DNA of 64,000 bases from Cupriavidus sp. MP-37 (GCF_020618415.1 NZ_CP085345.1:124001-188000); one strand, 5' to 3'. Positions 45,504 to 54,067 are shown, counted from the first letter of the stretch. The notes: generated by a model from the sequence alone, not told the origin. Translations and numbers: made by a program.

Positions 45504-46481
45504 TCAGTCGCCGGTATAGCCCGATGCCCTGACCACCGGCGCCCATTTGGCGGCGTCGGCCTTCAGCACCCCGGCGAAGGCCTCGGCGGGCCCGGTGGCG
45601 GGCTCGAGCCCGAGCTTCAGGAATTTGTCGCGCACGTCGGGCGACTGCACCGCCTTGACGATGGCGGCGTTGAGCCGGTCGAGCGCCGCGCGCGGCGTGC
45701 CGGCGGGCGCCAGCACGCCATAGCGGCCTTCGCCCTCGATGCCCTTGTAGCCGAGTTCCGTAAAGGTCGGCACGTCCGGCAGCGCCACCGAGCGGTGCGT
45801 GCCCGAGGTCGCCAGCACGCGGATCTTGCCGGCGCGGTGCATTTCGGTCAGGTCGGCCAGGGTGTCGACCGAGGCCGGCACCTGCCCGCCGACCAATGCG
45901 CTCATCAGCGGCGCCGAGCCGTTGAACGGGACATGCAGCATGTCGACGCCGACCTGCTTGCCGATCATCAGGCCGAAGAAATGCGGAATGCTGCCGAGCG
46001 CGGGCGAGGCGTAGGAATTGTTCTGCGCACCGGCCCTGAGCCAGGCGACGTAATCCTTCAGCGTGCGCGCCGGGCTGCCCGGGCCGGTGGCTAGCGCCAG
46101 CTGGAAGTTGGCGGCCTGCGCCACCGGCGTGAAGTCGCGCTGGATATCGTAGTTGAGCTTGCGGTAGACCAGCGGTGCGATGGTCATCACCGCCGAGTTG
46201 GCCACCACCAGCGTATTGCCATCGGCCGGCTGCGTGCGCGCGTAGTCCATCACCAGCCGTCCGCCGGCGCCGGGCTTGTTCTCGATCACCACGGTCTGGT
46301 TCAGGGTCTCGCGCAGCTTGTCGCCGACCAGGCGCGCGGCGAGGTCGGCGGTGCCGCCGGCGGGGTAGCCCACCAGGATGCGCAGCGGCCGGTCCGACTG
46401 CGCGCTGGCCGGCGCGGACCAGGCCGCGGCGACGGCCAGCAGGCATGCGACGAGGCGGGGAAGGAAGTTGCTGGGGCTCAC
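45504..46481 (-). CDS. Bug-family periplasmic solute-binding protein, GTG start
   Basis: 325 residues with a Sec signal (LVACLLAVAAAWSAPASA then QSDRPLRILVGYPAGGTADL) and family motifs VVIENKPGAGGRLVMDYART and GGQVPASVDTLADLTEM. The start is the GTG at 46479-46481 because GGAGACACC sits just before it; longer frames upstream run through the regulator's promoter. It precedes the sulfatase gene by 33 bp and faces a MarR gene, so it likely binds the substrate or a product of the sulfatase route. No TctAB genes nearby. Confidence 0.88.
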   Translation of the reverse strand: MSPSNFLPRLVACLLAVAAAWSAPASAQSDRPLRILVGYPAGGTADLAARLVGDKLRETLNQTVVIENKPGAGGRLVMDYARTQPADGNTLVVANSAVMTIAPLVYRKLNYDIQRDFTPVAQAANFQLALATGPGSPARTLKDYVAWLRAGAQNNSYASPALGSIPHFFGLMIGKQVGVDMLHVPFNGSAPLMSALVGGQVPASVDTLADLTEMHRAGKIRVLATSGTHRSVALPDVPTFTELGYKGIEGEGRYGVLAPAGTPRAALDRLNAAIVKAVQSPDVRDKFLKLGLEPATGPAEAFAGVLKADAAKWAPVVRASGYTGD

Positions 46482-46546
46482 GGTGTCTCCTGTCTGTTTT
46501 GCGCCGGCGGCCGGCATGGAGAGGAAGCTAACACCCGTCGATATAA

Positions 46547-46559
46547 TTGACAAAGTCAA
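46547..46559. promoter_or_regulatory. Candidate MarR operator
   Basis: TTGAC-AAA-GTCAA is a perfect 5-3-5 inverted repeat between the divergent Bug/sulfatase operon and the MarR gene, in an AT-rich stretch. On either strand it contains a TTGAC -35-like hexamer, so binding would block transcription in both directions. Confidence 0.5.
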
Positions 46560-46578
46560 CCAAAATAGCGGGTGTGGC

Positions 46579-47130
46579 ATGGCACACGACAAGGGCGGCA
46601 ACCGCCTGCAGCGGCCGCAGCGGCTGGCCGATTTCATCAACTACCGGGTCTATCACCTGAACCGCGTCGCGCTGGGCGCGGCCGCGCTGCACCTGCGCGC
46701 GCGGGCGGGCGTGACCCGGCGCGAATGGCGCATGATTGCCTTCCTCGGCGAGCAGCCCGGCACGCGGCTGACCGAACTGGCGGAGAGCGCCGGCCTAGAC
46801 AAAGTGCTGGCCAGCCGCGCCGTTCACGCGCTGGTGGAACGCGGACTGGTGCGCCGGGAAACGCGTTCCCAGGACCGGCGCGCGGCAGCGTTCACGCTGA
46901 CGGAGGAGGGCGAGGCGGTCTACCGCACCGCCTTTGCGCAAGCGCGTGACTTCAATACGCGGCTGGCCGCCTGCCTGACGGCCGAGGAGGCGCGGGTGCT
47001 GTCGCGCTGCCTGGACAAGTTGCAGGCCCGGGCCGGCGCCATGCTGACCGAAGCCCAGGCGTTGCCGCAGCCGGCGGGCGAGGCGCCGGCGTGGGAGCTG
47101 CAGCAGCTGTGGCGCGCAGAGAATGGATAG
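46579..47130 (+). CDS. MarR-family transcriptional regulator
   Basis: 183 residues. Winged-helix core VTRREWRMIAFLGEQPGTRL, LAESAGLDKVLASRAVHALV and wing RRETRSQDRRAAAFTLTEEG. Residues 1-20 are a basic tail. Start ATG 46579 is chosen because it follows the palindrome; an in-frame ATG at 46516 lies upstream of it. Transcribed away from the Bug/sulfatase genes, it probably represses them through the TTGACAAAGTCAA site. Confidence 0.87.
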   Translation: MAHDKGGNRLQRPQRLADFINYRVYHLNRVALGAAALHLRARAGVTRREWRMIAFLGEQPGTRLTELAESAGLDKVLASRAVHALVERGLVRRETRSQDRRAAAFTLTEEGEAVYRTAFAQARDFNTRLAACLTAEEARVLSRCLDKLQARAGAMLTEAQALPQPAGEAPAWELQQLWRAENG

Positions 47131-47162
47131 GCGGTGGAGCGCCGGCGTGAGCGTGGCGTCCT

Positions 47163-48104
47163 TTACTCCTGCGTGGCCGGCTCCGGTGCGCCTGACCCCG
47201 CAGCCTGCCCCCTGGCAAACGTCACCGCCGCCTCCAGCAGCCATGCGCGCAGATGCTGCATGGCATGGCTCATCGGCCGCGTATCGGGCTGGACCAGGTA
47301 ATACGCGCTGGTGGAGCGCAGCGACCGCGCCACCGGGCTGACCAGTTGCCCGCTCGCCAGGTACTCTTCCACCAGGAAGCGCGGCACCAGGCCGATGCCC
47401 AGGCCGGCCCGCGCCGCGGCGATGACCATGCTGTGGTGGTCGAAGCGGGCGCCGCGCATGGCGTTGACGTCGTCGATGCCGGCCGCCTCCATCCATTGCT
47501 TCCAGCCGAAACTGCGCGTGGCCAGGTGCAGCAGCGGCGCATGCGCGATGTCTTGCGCGCCGATGCGCTTCTTGCGGCCGAACAGCTGAGGATGGCACAC
47601 GGCCACGGACTCTTCCCCGAACAGGAGGTCCGCCCGCGCGCCGGGATAGACGGCTTCGCCGAAGTGGATCGCCGCGTCGTAGGGCGTGCCGTCGAACAGG
47701 AACACGTCGGACTGGGCGCTGATATTGACTACGACCTTCGGATGCCGCGCGTAGAAGTCAGGCAGCCGCGGGATCAGCCATTCGACCGCCAGGGTCGGCA
47801 CGCACGCCAGCTCGACGGTGCCGCCCGAGCCTTCATGCGCCATCACCTCGAGCGTGTCGCGCTGCAGCTTGCGCAGCATCTCGCGCACCTGGACGCTGTA
47901 GAGCGCACCGGCCGCGGTCAGCGTGATGCGCTGGTTGGCGCGGTGGAACAGCTGCACCCCGAGCAGGCTTTCCAGCGCGGCAATCTGGCGCGATACCGCG
48001 CTTTCGGTGATGAACAGGTCGGCGGCGGCGCGGCGCAGGTTCAGGTGCAGCGCGGCCGCTTCAAAGGCGCGCAGGCTGGAAAGGCTGGGAAGGCGTTGCC
48101 GCAT
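47163..48104 (-). CDS. LysR-family transcriptional regulator (GcvA-like)
   Basis: 313 residues. N-terminal helix-turn-helix (LPSLSSLRAFEAAALHLNLR; ITESAVSRQIAALESLLGVQ) and a substrate-binding domain with the GcvA-like pattern (VDLHFGEA-type segment YDAAIHFGEAVYPGARAD). Divergent from the Bug gene at 48268, it probably controls that gene and the following DUF1338-aminotransferase pair. A 19-bp dyad with T-N11-A character lies 22 bp before its start. Confidence 0.9.
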   Translation of the reverse strand: MRQRLPSLSSLRAFEAAALHLNLRRAAADLFITESAVSRQIAALESLLGVQLFHRANQRITLTAAGALYSVQVREMLRKLQRDTLEVMAHEGSGGTVELACVPTLAVEWLIPRLPDFYARHPKVVVNISAQSDVFLFDGTPYDAAIHFGEAVYPGARADLLFGEESVAVCHPQLFGRKKRIGAQDIAHAPLLHLATRSFGWKQWMEAAGIDDVNAMRGARFDHHSMVIAAARAGLGIGLVPRFLVEEYLASGQLVSPVARSLRSTSAYYLVQPDTRPMSHAMQHLRAWLLEAAVTFARGQAAGSGAPEPATQE

Positions 48105-48126
48105 GGCGGGGAAGGGCGGGTATAGT

Positions 48127-48145
48127 TGATGACATTAAGTCATCA
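48127..48145. promoter_or_regulatory. Candidate LysR operator
   Basis: TGATGAC-ATTAA-GTCATCA is a perfect 7-5-7 inverted repeat between the LysR gene and the divergent Bug gene. It sits in the AT-rich part of the 163-bp gap, where LysR-type recognition and autoregulation sites usually lie. Confidence 0.6.
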
Positions 48146-48267
48146 TCCTATACCGAAATCTCGCTTGAAACGGCTGACTTGATGAGAAATGATTCAGCCC
48201 TGGTCCCCGCAGCCCCCCACAGCGCGGCACCGCCATAACGACAACCATCAGGTAGACAGGAAACACC

Positions 48268-49260
48268 ATGAATCGCTTGTTCAGCGCGCTGGCCGCCGGC
48301 GCCTTCGCCGTTGGCATCACCGTATCCGGCATCGCCGCCGCCGAGGATTTTCCCGCCAAGCCCGTCCGCATCATCGTGCCGTATCCGCCGGGCGGCACCA
48401 CCGACATGGTGGCGCGGCTGGTCGGCGAGCGGCTCGCGCTGCAATGGAAGCAACCGGTCCTGGTGGAGAACCGCCCCGGCGCGGGCGGCATCGTCGGCAC
48501 CGGCGTCGCTGCCAAGTCCACCGCCGATGGCTATACGCTGCTGATGGGCTCGGTGGGCGAGTTCGGCATCAACCCCACCCTGTACAAGAAGCTGCCCTAC
48601 GACGCCGCGGCCGATTTCGCGCCAGTGACCATGGTCGCGCGCGTGCCCAACGTGGTGGTGCTGTCGCCGGCCTTTGCCGAGCGCGCCCAGGTGCAGACGC
48701 TGGCGGAGTTCATTACCTACCTGAAGGCCAACCCGAAGCGCGTCAATATGGCATCGGCCGGCAACGGCACCTCGACCCACCTGGCCGGCGAGCTGTTCCA
48801 GCGCATGACCGGCACCGAGATGAGCCACGTCGCCTACAAGGGCAGCAGCCCGGCGATTGCCGACCTGATGGGCGGCAGCGTCGACGTGATGTTCGACAAC
48901 CTGCCGGCGTCGCTGCCGTTCGTGCGTTCCGGCAAGCTCAAGGCGCTGGCGGTGACCACGCCGGCGCGCTCGTCGGCACTGCCCAATGTGCCGACGGTGG
49001 CCGCCGCCGGCCCGGTACCGGGCTTCGACGCCAGCCCGTGGTTCGGCCTGCTGGCGCCGCGCGGCGTATCCGTCGCGGTGGCGCAGAAGATCAGCCAGGA
49101 CCTGGCGCGCGCGCTCGGCGACGCCGCGGTGCAGGCGCGCATGCGTGACCTGGGCGCGGAACCGGCGCCGAGCACGCCCGAAGCGTTCGCCGAGGTGCTG
49201 AAGAAAGACCGCCAGAAGTGGGGCGAGATCGTGCGCCTGTCCGGCGCTTCGGTGGACTGA
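48268..49260 (+). CDS. Bug-family periplasmic solute-binding protein
   Basis: 330 residues; signal peptide MNRLFSALAAGAFAVGITVS, cleaved near AAA before EDFPAKPVRIIVPYPPGGTT. Further Bug motifs are VLVENRPGAGGIVGTGVAAK and GGSVDVMFDNLPASLPFVRS. It binds an unknown carboxylate-like ligand. It is first in a plus-strand group with the DUF1338 enzyme (53 bp later) and the aminotransferase, suggesting that it captures a precursor of 2-oxoadipate or a related amino acid; this is inference. Confidence 0.9.
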   Translation: MNRLFSALAAGAFAVGITVSGIAAAEDFPAKPVRIIVPYPPGGTTDMVARLVGERLALQWKQPVLVENRPGAGGIVGTGVAAKSTADGYTLLMGSVGEFGINPTLYKKLPYDAAADFAPVTMVARVPNVVVLSPAFAERAQVQTLAEFITYLKANPKRVNMASAGNGTSTHLAGELFQRMTGTEMSHVAYKGSSPAIADLMGGSVDVMFDNLPASLPFVRSGKLKALAVTTPARSSALPNVPTVAAAGPVPGFDASPWFGLLAPRGVSVAVAQKISQDLARALGDAAVQARMRDLGAEPAPSTPEAFAEVLKKDRQKWGEIVRLSGASVD

Positions 49261-49313
49261 CAGCCGTCATTGATTTCTCTCTCGTAATCAGGCCTGGGGG
49301 CCTTCCCTGCATC

Positions 49314-50336
49314 ATGAGCAACAACATCGACCAACTCGTTTCCCTGCACCTTGGCGCCAGCGGCGCCGAGCGCCTGTCCGCGCTGGTGAGCGCACCCGCG
49401 CGCCTGCCGGCCGGCGCAGCCGGGCGCCCGTCGCGCGCCGAGATTGCCCACGCGCTGAACCTGGTGCTGTTCGCCGGCATCCTCGAGCGCGTGCCGACCG
49501 GCAAGGCCTACACCGAAGACGTGGCCGCAGCGGGCGGCAAGGTCCACTTCGACCATGGCGCGCTGCGCACCGTGCGCTGGTCCGACCATGGCGCGCTGCC
49601 CGCCGGCGAGGCCGCCTTCACGCGCATCCTGCGTCCGCTGGGCTACCGCCTCAACGGCACCTATCCGCTCGACCGCATCGGCATGACCGGGCGCTCGTAC
49701 GCGCATGAAGACGCGCCGGAAGAGATCGCGCAGTTCTTTGTCAGCGAGCTGCATCCCGAGCGCTTCAGCGCAGCCTTCCAGCAGGCCGTCAGCCGCGTCC
49801 TCGAAACTTCGGTCGATCCGCTGACGCCGCGCGCGCAGGCACTGTTGTGGGAGCTCGAGCGCGAAGGCGCGTTGCCGCTGGCGGATGCCGGCGAGCTGAT
49901 CGGTGCGCTGGCGCGCTGCTTCGAGCGCCATCACGCGACGCCGCGGCTGGAAGACTACGAGGCCCTGCTGGCCGAATCGGCCGAGATGGCGTGGATCGCC
50001 ACCGAGGGCAATGCCTTCAACCACGCCACCGACCGCGTCGAAGACGTGTTCGCGCTGGCCGAGGCGCAGAAGCGCCTGGGACGGCCGATCAAGGACAAGG
50101 TGGAAGTGTCGCGCAGCGGCCGCGTGCGCCAGACCGCGTTCCGCGCCGACCCGGTGCGCCGTGCCTTTATCGGCGCGGATGGTGCCGAGGTGGTGCGCGA
50201 GGTGCCGGGCTCGTTCTACGAGTTCATCACCCGCGACCGCTACGTCGATGACGCGCAGGCGGTCACGCGCACCGACCTGGGTTTCGATGCGGGCAATGCG
50301 CAGGGCATCTTCAAGATGACCGCCGCCGCGTGCTGA
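49314..50336 (+). CDS. DUF1338 protein, HglS-like 2-oxoadipate dioxygenase/decarboxylase
   Basis: 340 residues of the DUF1338 family. The characterised member HglS of Pseudomonas putida converts 2-oxoadipate to D-2-hydroxyglutarate with O2 and non-haem iron. Likely iron ligands are His81 (FDHGALRTV), a His in EGNAFNHATDRVED and Glu in GSFYEFITRD. It is shorter than HglS/YdcJ (about 450-465 residues) and may belong to a compact subgroup. The adjacent aminotransferase would supply 2-oxoadipate from 2-aminoadipate, which fits the HglS role well. Substrate assignment is inferred, not proven. Confidence 0.85.
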   Translation: MSNNIDQLVSLHLGASGAERLSALVSAPARLPAGAAGRPSRAEIAHALNLVLFAGILERVPTGKAYTEDVAAAGGKVHFDHGALRTVRWSDHGALPAGEAAFTRILRPLGYRLNGTYPLDRIGMTGRSYAHEDAPEEIAQFFVSELHPERFSAAFQQAVSRVLETSVDPLTPRAQALLWELEREGALPLADAGELIGALARCFERHHATPRLEDYEALLAESAEMAWIATEGNAFNHATDRVEDVFALAEAQKRLGRPIKDKVEVSRSGRVRQTAFRADPVRRAFIGADGAEVVREVPGSFYEFITRDRYVDDAQAVTRTDLGFDAGNAQGIFKMTAAAC

Positions 50337-50349
50337 GGCCGAGCCGACC

Positions 50350-51564
50350 ATGACCGCTGCCTACCCGTTCGTTCCCGCGCTGCGCGAGCCGGAAGGCTCG
50401 CCGATCCGCGAGTTGTTCAAGTACCTGTCGGATCCGGAGATGATCTCCTTCGCGGGCGGTTACCCGTCGGCCGCGCTGTTCGATGCCGACGGCATCGGCG
50501 CCGCCTCCGCGCAGGTGTTGCGCGAGCGGCCCGCCGAATGCCTGCAATATGGCGCCACCGAAGGCACGCCCGCGCTGCGCGACGCCCTGGCGGTGCTGAT
50601 GGCCGAGCGCGGCGCCACGGTGACGCGGGACGAACTGTTGGTCACCAGCGGTTCGCAGCAGGGCTTTGACTTCCTGGTGCGCGCGCTGGTCGAGCCGGGC
50701 AGCGTGGTGCTGGTCGAGGAGCCGACCTATTCGGCGACACTGCAGGCGCTGCGGCTTGCCGGTGCCGACGTGCGCGGCGTGCCGTCCGACCAGCACGGCA
50801 TGGACGTCGACGCGATCGCGGCCATGCTGGCTGACGGCGCAGTGCGCCCGCGGCTGATCTACACGGTGCCGACCTTCGCCAACCCGACCGGCGCCACGCT
50901 GCCGCATGCGCGCCGGCTGCGCCTGCTGGAGCTGGCGGCCCGGCACCAGGTGGTGCTGGTCGAAGACGATCCCTATGGCGCGCTGAGCTTCGACGGCGCC
51001 GCGCCGCCTTCGTTGCTGGCGCTGTCCACGCAGGTGCCCGATGCCCGTCCGTGGCTGGTGCACCTGGCCAGCCTGTCGAAGACGCTGGCGCCCGGCCTGC
51101 GCATCGGCTGGATGGTGGCGGCGCCGGAGATCATTCGCCGCGCCGTGATTGCCAAGCAGGTATCGGACCTCTGCACGCCGCCGTGGCTCCAGCTGGCGGT
51201 CGCGCAATACCTGGCGGACGGCCGCCTGGCCGCGCAGGTGGAGCGCGAGATCGCGTTCTACCGCGACAAGCGCGACCGGCTGGCCGAGGCACTGTGGCAG
51301 GCCTGCGGCGAGCGCATCCGCTTTGCCTTGCCCGCCGGCGGCATGTTCCTGTGGGCTGCGCTGGAAGGCGTCGACGACGCGGCCGCGCTGCTGCCGCATG
51401 CGATCGCTGAGAAGGTGCTCTTCGTCCCCGGCGCGGGCTTCTACGCGCAGCGCCGCGCGCGGCCCGCGTTCCGGCTCTCGTTCGCGGGCGCGGCGCCGGA
51501 GCAGATCACCGAAGGCGTGGCGCGGCTGAAGCGGGCGGCGGCGCGCCTGGACGCGGCTGGATGA
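50350..51564 (+). CDS. PLP-dependent aminotransferase, 2-aminoadipate aminotransferase-like
   Basis: 404 residues, class I aminotransferase of the LysN/ARO8-like group. It has PLP-pocket segments YGATEGTPALRDALAVLM and SGSQQGFDFL, the Asp-containing LVEDDPYGALSF, and Schiff-base Lys in SLSKTLAPGLRIGW. No helix-turn-helix domain is present, so it is an enzyme rather than a MocR regulator. It starts 13 bp after the DUF1338 stop. Together they would convert 2-aminoadipate to 2-oxoadipate and then to D-2-hydroxyglutarate. Other amino acid substrates are possible. Confidence 0.88.
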   Translation: MTAAYPFVPALREPEGSPIRELFKYLSDPEMISFAGGYPSAALFDADGIGAASAQVLRERPAECLQYGATEGTPALRDALAVLMAERGATVTRDELLVTSGSQQGFDFLVRALVEPGSVVLVEEPTYSATLQALRLAGADVRGVPSDQHGMDVDAIAAMLADGAVRPRLIYTVPTFANPTGATLPHARRLRLLELAARHQVVLVEDDPYGALSFDGAAPPSLLALSTQVPDARPWLVHLASLSKTLAPGLRIGWMVAAPEIIRRAVIAKQVSDLCTPPWLQLAVAQYLADGRLAAQVEREIAFYRDKRDRLAEALWQACGERIRFALPAGGMFLWAALEGVDDAAALLPHAIAEKVLFVPGAGFYAQRRARPAFRLSFAGAAPEQITEGVARLKRAAARLDAAG

Positions 51565-51604
51565 TGCGATAGGGGGTGCGATAGCGGGTGCGCCGGACCG
51601 CGGT

Positions 51605-52429
51605 TTATTCGTCGTCCGCCGGCAGCATCCGGCCGCGCCGCGGCATTTCGGAATCGAGCACCAGCCGGCCGTGGACGCGTCCGTTCATGCGCGTGACGTA
51701 ATGCGTGCACTCTTCCATATGGGCCGACATCAGCGCGCGTACCGTCTCGGCGTCGCGCTGGCGTGCCGCCTCGACAATGCGCTTGTGGAACTTGACGTTG
51801 GCCGCGCCGAACTTCTCGTGCTCGCAGGCCGGGGTGTCGTTGCCGAACACCACCAGCTGGCGGATCATCTCGTTGATCAGCTCGCATGAGAACCGCAGCA
51901 TCGGGTTGGGATTGGCCGCGGCCAGGATGTCGTGGAAGGTCAGGTCTTCCTGGCGCTGGTCCAGCAGCGGCGTCGCGGCTGCGGCCGAGGCCGGGTCGCA
52001 CAGATCGATGGTGCGTTCCAGCGCCCGGAAATCGTCGTCGGTCAGATGCGGCACCGCGCCGGCGGCCAGCTCCGGCTCCAGCAGCCGGCGCACCGTATAG
52101 ATGTCGGCGATGCCGACGTCCTTGAAGAACAGGTAGTTCTGCATCAGCTGGAAGGTGCGGTCCAGCGGCACTTCGACGATCGTGCCCCCGCCCGCCGGCC
52201 CGGTGCTGACCCGGATCAGGCCCTGCACCTCCAGCGACTTGAGTGCCTCGCGGATGGTGCTTTTGCTGACGGAGAACATCTGCTGCAGCTTGACCTCGTG
52301 CGGCAGCTTGTCGCCCGGGCGCAGGTTGCGCTGGGTAATCAGCCGCTTGAGCTCTTCCGCCACCAGGTCCGCGCGCTTTTGCTTGCGGATCTCGATGGCT
52401 CCGGTCTTGCCTTCCCGAAACATCGCCAT
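51605..52429 (-). CDS. FadR/FCD-type GntR regulator
   Basis: 274 residues. Winged helix (PHEVKLQQMFSVSKSTIREA; KSLEVQGLIRVSTGPAGGGT) plus an FCD ligand domain with possible metal-binding acidic and His residues (DLTFHDILAAANPNPML; FHKRIVEAARQRDAETVRAL). It converges with the aminotransferase and lies upstream, in the opposite direction, of the liv-type operon. It may therefore control the liv operon, the aminoadipate module or both. Start MAMFREGK; a second in-frame Met is two codons later. Confidence 0.87.
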   Translation of the reverse strand: MAMFREGKTGAIEIRKQKRADLVAEELKRLITQRNLRPGDKLPHEVKLQQMFSVSKSTIREALKSLEVQGLIRVSTGPAGGGTIVEVPLDRTFQLMQNYLFFKDVGIADIYTVRRLLEPELAAGAVPHLTDDDFRALERTIDLCDPASAAAATPLLDQRQEDLTFHDILAAANPNPMLRFSCELINEMIRQLVVFGNDTPACEHEKFGAANVKFHKRIVEAARQRDAETVRALMSAHMEECTHYVTRMNGRVHGRLVLDSEMPRRGRMLPADDE

Positions 52430-52659
52430 TGCTCATTCCTTGTCATGCGCCCCGGCCATGGAGACAGGGCGCCTGCATTCTAGCCAAGCGCGCCGGCACA
52501 GGCGGCGCGGCTTGCCCCAGCCGTGTGCAGGTTGCCCGATTGGCTGGCATGGCCAGGCCTCTGCCCGCACCTTTCTGTCCCGCTGTCGCCCCGATGCATG
52601 GGGCACGTGTGTTACGGGCCGAGGTTGCCGAGGTTGCGTAAACCCTGACCTTTCCTTTG

Positions 52660-52689
52660 TTGACAACGATTCCGGCCGACTCCTAAGAT
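52660..52689 (+). promoter_or_regulatory. Sigma-70 promoter of the liv-type operon
   Basis: TTGACA at 52660-52665 and TAAGAT at 52684-52689 with an 18-base spacer. The predicted start falls at the beginning of the 28-bp palindrome at 52695. The 435-bp gap 52430-52864 also holds about 230 bases next to the FadR gene, and 140 bases before the first liv gene, in which I see nothing notable. Confidence 0.65.
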
Positions 52690-52694
52690 GATTC

Positions 52695-52722
52695 TATTCT
52701 ATTTATACGTATAAATAGAATA
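52695..52722. promoter_or_regulatory. Perfect 28-bp palindrome, probable operator
   Basis: Half-site TATTCTATTTATAC followed directly by its exact reverse complement: 14 bp per arm, no spacer, 86 percent A/T in a GC-rich genome. It covers the predicted +1 of the liv-type operon, so a bound protein would block initiation. The FadR-type regulator at 51605 is the nearest candidate binder, although the centre TACGTA does not fit the usual FCD GT-N-AC core. The sequence could also form a cruciform or RNA hairpin. Confidence 0.7.
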
Positions 52723-52864
52723 AACAGGTTCGATTCTTGCTCGGGCAGTGTCGGCGCCGGGCGAAAGTCACCAGCATGTCGGGGAGACGGTGCAGCGCCA
52801 GGCCATGGCGTTGGCCTGACTTTCGCCCCGTGCAGCCCAATCCCCACAGAACGAGGAGTGAGCC

Positions 52865-54067
52865 TTGAATCGTCGTGACCTGCTGAAACTGGCGGCGCTG
52901 TCCGCCGTCCCCGCTTCCCTGATCCATGGCCGCAGCGCCTTTGCCGCCGGCGAGGCGCTGGAGTTCGGCTGCCCGGTGCCGATGTCCGGGGCCTTCGCCG
53001 CCAACGGCAAGTTCGCCGACCTGGGCATGCGGCTCGCTATCGACCAGTACGGACAGGTGCTGGGCCGGCCGCTGCGCTACAGCGTGCTCGACACCGAAGG
53101 CAAGCCCGCCACCGCGGTGCGCAAGGTGCAGGAACTGGCGCAGCAGAAGGCGGCGCGCTATTTCGCGGGCGGCATCCTGTCGTCGGAATCGCTGGCCATG
53201 GGCAAGGAGGCGGAAAAGTTCGGCGGCGTATTCGTGACCACCGCCGGGGCCGACGAGATCACCGGCAAGGACTGCAACCGGGCCACCTTCCGCTGGTCGG
53301 TGCCGACCTTCGGCGCGATCGAGCGCACCGTGCGGCCGCTGATCGAGTCGATGCCGAAGGCCAAGCGCTGGTACACCATCACGCCGCAATACGTGTTCGG
53401 CGACGGCCTGCTGTCGGCGGCAAAGGCGATCTTCAAGGAGAAGGGCATCGAGCACGTGGGCAACAGCTACCACGCCCTGACCGAGAAGGAATTCAGCGGC
53501 TACCTCACCAATGCGCTGGCCGCCAAGCCGGACGTGCTGCTGATCCTGAACTTCGGCTCGCAGTCCGCCGACACGCTGCGCCAGGCGGTCCGCTTCGGCA
53601 TGAAGAAGAACACCACCATCTTGCTGGCGTGGGCCTCGGGGCTGGAGCAGTTCGAGTCGCTCGGCGCCGACCTGTGCGAGGGCGTTTACTTCGGCGCGCA
53701 GTACTGGCACGGCGTCGATACGCCGCTGAACCGCGACCTGGTCAAGCGCACCCAGGCCAAGTTCAAGGCCAATCCCAACTACAGCCTGGCCGGCTCGTAC
53801 ATCTGCACCAAGATCATGGTGGACGGCATGATCAAGGCCGGCAGCGCCGATCCCAAGGCGGTGGTCGCCGCGCTCGAAGGCATGAAGTACGAAGGCCTGA
53901 CCGGGCCAGAGGAAATCCGCGCCGCCGACCACCAGGTGCTGAAGAACTACTACCTGCTCAAGGGCAAGGCCAAGTCGCGCATGAAGGACAAGGACGACTA
54001 CGCCGAGATCGTCAGCGTCGGCAAGGCCTTCCTGCCGGTCGAGCAGACCCAGTGCAAGATGGCCTGA
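52865..54067 (+). CDS. ABC transporter substrate-binding protein, branched-chain amino acid (LivK-like) type, TTG start
   Basis: 400-residue periplasmic-binding protein of the Leu/Ile/Val type-1 fold (GCPVPMSGAFAANGKFADLG; DTEGKPATAVRKVQELAQQK). The N-terminus MNRRDLLKLAALSAVPASLI has a twin-arginine motif, so it may be exported by Tat. The TTG start has GAGGAG eight bases upstream and no ATG is available nearby. It is the first gene of the importer operon. The ligand need not be an amino acid; amides, ureas and aromatics are also carried by this family. Confidence 0.9.
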   Translation: MNRRDLLKLAALSAVPASLIHGRSAFAAGEALEFGCPVPMSGAFAANGKFADLGMRLAIDQYGQVLGRPLRYSVLDTEGKPATAVRKVQELAQQKAARYFAGGILSSESLAMGKEAEKFGGVFVTTAGADEITGKDCNRATFRWSVPTFGAIERTVRPLIESMPKAKRWYTITPQYVFGDGLLSAAKAIFKEKGIEHVGNSYHALTEKEFSGYLTNALAAKPDVLLILNFGSQSADTLRQAVRFGMKKNTTILLAWASGLEQFESLGADLCEGVYFGAQYWHGVDTPLNRDLVKRTQAKFKANPNYSLAGSYICTKIMVDGMIKAGSADPKAVVAALEGMKYEGLTGPEEIRAADHQVLKNYYLLKGKAKSRMKDKDDYAEIVSVGKAFLPVEQTQCKMA

